Source: Caldifarciminota bacterium
GTDB lineage: Bacteria > Hydrothermota > 32-111 > QNBC01
DNA: 5,466 bases
Direction: 5' to 3'
Assembly (NCBI GenBank): GCA_023132105.1
Contig: JAGLYS010000029.1
Location: 1 to 5,466 of the forward strand
Made by a program: the position numbers and the translations under genes. This document shows positions 4,785 through 5,466 of this stretch, in pieces; within the stretch, counting starts at the first letter, position 1, and every line of letters starts with the position of its first letter. The notes below the pieces were generated by a model. It was not told where the DNA came from. It worked only from the letters and a program-made list of their open reading frames with translations, and searched no databases.

Positions 4785-5466
4785 TGAATAAAGTTTTATT
4801 GGGAAATCATGCGGTAGCTTATGGGGTACTCTTAAGCAGAGTTCAGACAATTGCCGCTTATCCTATCACACCACAAACTACGATTATTGAAAGGTTGTCG
4901 GAAATGGTTGCGGATAAAGAAATCGATGCGGTCTTTACAAAAGTTGAGTCCGAACATTCTGCAATGGCTTCATCAATAGGTTCATCGGCAGCGGGAGCCA
5001 GAGCATTTACAGCAACATCAGCCCAGGGATTGGCTCTAATGCATGAAATGGTACACTGGGCAGCAGGAGCAAGATTGCCTATTGTTATGGCTGATGTCAA
5101 CAGAGCAATGGCACCAGGTTGGACGATATGGACAGATCAGAATGATTCGCTTTCCGAGAGAGATACTGGTTGGATGCAAATTTATTGTCAGAATAACCAG
5201 GAAGTACTTGATTCGATTATAATGGCATATAAAGTATCAGAGCAGGTCGGTATGCCTACAATGGTGATACTTGATGCATTTGTGTTATCGCATACCGCCG
5301 AGGGTGTAGATATACCTGACATCGAGTTGGTTGATAAATATCTGCCACCATATAAAGCTAAGATGAAGATGGATGTCAATAAACCTTGTGCTTTCGGAGC
5401 TTTAACAAGCCCTGAAGTTTATATGGAATTTAGATACAAAATGCAGAAAGCACTTGAGGATGCCAA
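4784..5466 (+). CDS. porA: Pyruvate:ferredoxin oxidoreductase, alpha subunit, 3'-truncated
   Basis: Translation from ATG 4784 stays open to the window end, giving 227 residues of an expected 380-400. Typical alpha-subunit marks are AAYPITPQTTIIERLSE (24-40; Thr29 falls at the substrate-contacting YPIT position), TKVESEHSAMASSIGSSAAGARAFTATSAQGL (52-82), VNRAMAPGWTIWTDQNDSLSERDTGW (105-130) and MPTMVILDAFVLSHT (157-171). This is the pyrimidine-binding half of the TPP site plus the start of the next domain. Arg107 sits where other PORs have the pyruvate-carboxylate arginine, as I recall it. Family members I remember have DHxD in the WTDQND segment; here Gln119 stands where His is common. The start is fixed by the Shine-Dalgarno site and the 1-nt overlap with porD. 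porB (beta subunit, TPP binding) is expected right after the window. Confidence 0.93.
   Translation, partial: MNKVLLGNHAVAYGVLLSRVQTIAAYPITPQTTIIERLSEMVADKEIDAVFTKVESEHSAMASSIGSSAAGARAFTATSAQGLALMHEMVHWAAGARLPIVMADVNRAMAPGWTIWTDQNDSLSERDTGWMQIYCQNNQEVLDSIIMAYKVSEQVGMPTMVILDAFVLSHTAEGVDIPDIELVDKYLPPYKAKMKMDVNKPCAFGALTSPEVYMEFRYKMQKALEDA

Overview
The window is AT-rich bacterial DNA with every supported gene on the + strand. It reads as a fragment of an anaerobe with a diderm-type envelope. The anaerobic signal is a four-subunit-type pyruvate:ferredoxin oxidoreductase operon and a small Fe-S-type protein. The envelope signal is two lipoproteins, one of which resembles murein lipoprotein in architecture. 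Shine-Dalgarno sites of the AAAGGAGG/GAGGAGG type and sigma70-like promoters (TTGACA or TTGAAA with TATAAT or TATATT) point to Bacteria rather than Archaea. I cannot name the phylum from this sequence alone; an uncultured candidate lineage is plausible.

Layout. 1-879: 3' part of a DegT/DnrJ/EryC1/StrS-family PLP sugar aminotransferase, the end of an upstream surface-glycan locus. 823-1986: a nearly self-contained lipoprotein transcription unit. A perfect-consensus promoter inside the aminotransferase 3' end precedes a 77-residue coiled-coil lipoprotein, a 253-residue lipoprotein with a fibronectin III-like domain, and an intrinsic terminator. 1987-2806: a low-density region with a single GIY-YIG nuclease gene. 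The last codons and stop of that gene lie in a 26-bp palindromic repeat, and a second copy lies inverted 159 bp downstream. 2807-3813: a two-gene operon of a DUF2148 cysteine-motif protein and a PaaI-like hotdog thioesterase, overlapping by ATGA. Its promoter sits so close to the start codon that the mRNA is probably leaderless. 3862-5466: a well-formed promoter and strong ribosome binding site start porG-porD-porA (gamma, delta, alpha), joined by 1-nt TAATG overlaps. porA runs off the window, and porB is expected next.

How they work together. PorG, PorD and PorA would form an oxygen-sensitive enzyme that interconverts pyruvate and acetyl-CoA using ferredoxin. The DUF2148/hotdog pair just upstream could serve acyl-CoA turnover and redox chemistry, but that link rests on proximity only. 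The most unusual item is the association of the GIY-YIG gene with a pair of palindromes that differ by a compensatory base pair, an arrangement resembling a REP-type element with its own nuclease.
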